From Pempheris klunzingeri (Eukaryota > Chordata > Actinopteri > Acropomatiformes > Pempheridae): a stretch of DNA of 64,000 nucleotides. The notes below the pieces were generated by a model that saw only the letters and a list, made by a program, of their open reading frames with translations, made no database searches and had not been told where the DNA came from. A program made the position numbers and the translations under genes. The number at the start of each line of letters is the position of its first letter. Within the stretch, counting starts at the first letter, position 1. Shown here piece after piece: positions 63,195 through 64,000 of this stretch. Location: the NCBI RefSeq assembly GCF_042242105.1, contig NC_092019.1, forward strand, positions 21,814,828-21,878,827, in the 5' to 3' direction.

Positions 63195-64000
63195 AACTCA
63201 AATCGAAATCTGGTGTGACCACACTTTGCCTTCAGAGCAGCATCAGCTCTACCAGGTTCACTTGCACACAGTTTTTGAAGGAACTCAGCAGGAAGGTTGT
63301 TCCAAACATCTTGGAGAACTAAGCACAGATCTTCTTGGATGTTGCTGTCTCAAATCCTTCTGTCTCTTCATGTCATCTGAGACAGACTCGATGATATTGA
63401 CATCAGGGCTCTGTGGGGGCCACACCATCACCTCCTTGTTCTTCTTTATACTGCAGATAGCTCCTAATGACATTGGCTGTATGTTTGGGGCCGTTGTACT
63501 GCTGCAGAATAAATTTGGGGCCAATCAGACGCCTCCCTGCTGGTGTTGTATGATGGAAAAATACACCATTAACTCTGACCTAATCCCCAACTCCATTTGC
63601 AGAAAAACAGCCCCAAACTTGCAGAGAACCTCCACCATGCTTCACTGTTGCCTGCAGACACTCATTATTGTTTACTTCGGTGAACAAACTGCCTTCTGCT
63701 ACAGACAAATATTTCAATATTTTGTCCCATCAGTCCAGAGCACCTGCTGCCATTTCTCTGCACCCCAGTTCCTGTGTTTTCATGCATAGCTGAGTTGCTT
63801 GGCCATGTTTCCAAGTCGGAGGTTTGGCTTTTTGGCTGCAATTCTTCCAGACCACTTCAGGCCAGACTTCTTCATACATCTACAGTAGATGGGTGTACCT
63901 GGGTCCCACTGGTTTCTGCTGGTTCTGAGCTGATGGCACTGCTGGACATCTTCCGACAAGTTTCCTTGGCCTACTACTGTGTCTACGGTCCTCAACGTCG
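63195..64000 (-). pseudogene. Tc1-like (Tc1/mariner) transposase remnant, truncated by the window edge
   Basis: Minus-strand translations from 64000 downward give recognisable Tc1 transposase blocks in order but in shifting frames. They include KSGLKWSGRIAAKKPNLRLG, GGSLQVWGCF-like and FILQQYNGPKHTANVI-like segments, and WPPQSPDVNIIE followed by a helical KR-rich stretch. Interrupting stops and frame changes show it is dead. The catalytic regions resemble DDE-type Tc1 elements abundant in fish. The far end and its inverted repeat lie outside the window; the near inverted repeat was not identified. Confidence 0.8.

Overview
The window is a vertebrate, almost certainly teleost fish, nuclear genome segment. 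The evidence is intron-split genes with GT-AG sites, a teleost-type FISNA/NACHT receptor, very long dinucleotide repeats, Tc1-like and LINE remnants typical of fish, and orthologues of XRCC1 and of a D2-class dopamine receptor. All gene models below were assembled by eye by matching splice sites and reading phase; each model keeps an open frame from start to stop.

Layout. (1) 0.25-13.3 kb, minus strand: two tandem Siglec-like (CD22/CD33-like) membrane receptors. The distal one, B (coding 254-5443), has a V-set and three C2-type Ig domains. The proximal one, A (6329-12224), has a V-set and two C2 domains, keeps the sialic-acid-binding arginine and ends in ITIM-type tyrosine motifs. (2) 13.3-17.5 kb: no convincing gene, with a 420-bp element bounded by 34-bp terminal inverted repeats. 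(3) 17.6-22.5 kb, minus strand: an NLR with an apparent CARD, a FISNA-like segment, NACHT, about five LRRs and a helical tail; one intron carries a solo LTR. (4) 23.4-28.0 kb, plus strand: a third Siglec-like receptor, C, head-to-head with the NLR. (5) 29.9-46.9 kb, plus strand: a complete 18-exon xrcc1 (639 aa). (6) 47.1-51.2 kb: no gene seen. (7) 51.2-64 kb, plus strand: the 5' part of a D2-like dopamine receptor gene, with a probable CpG-rich promoter and noncoding exon at 51.2-51.56 kb and coding exons at 59.0 and 62.4 kb. The rest lies beyond the window, and the last intron seen holds a broken Tc1-like transposase.

How it fits together. The first 28 kb look like an innate-immune cluster: three glycan-receptor-type proteins with different tyrosine tails around one intracellular sensor. 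xrcc1 (single-strand-break repair scaffold) and the dopamine receptor are unrelated neighbours.

Most notable observations: two xrcc1 introns end in very long UG tracts right before exons whose skipping would keep the frame; the XRCC1 redox cysteine pair is broken (Cys12 kept, position 20 is Lys); the dopamine receptor's first coding donor lies at the edge of a GT microsatellite and its start codon overlaps the stop of a short upstream ORF; and the Siglec C tail has three clustered YxN motifs. I did not find a clearly new multi-gene system; the strongest candidates are regulatory or domain-architecture features.
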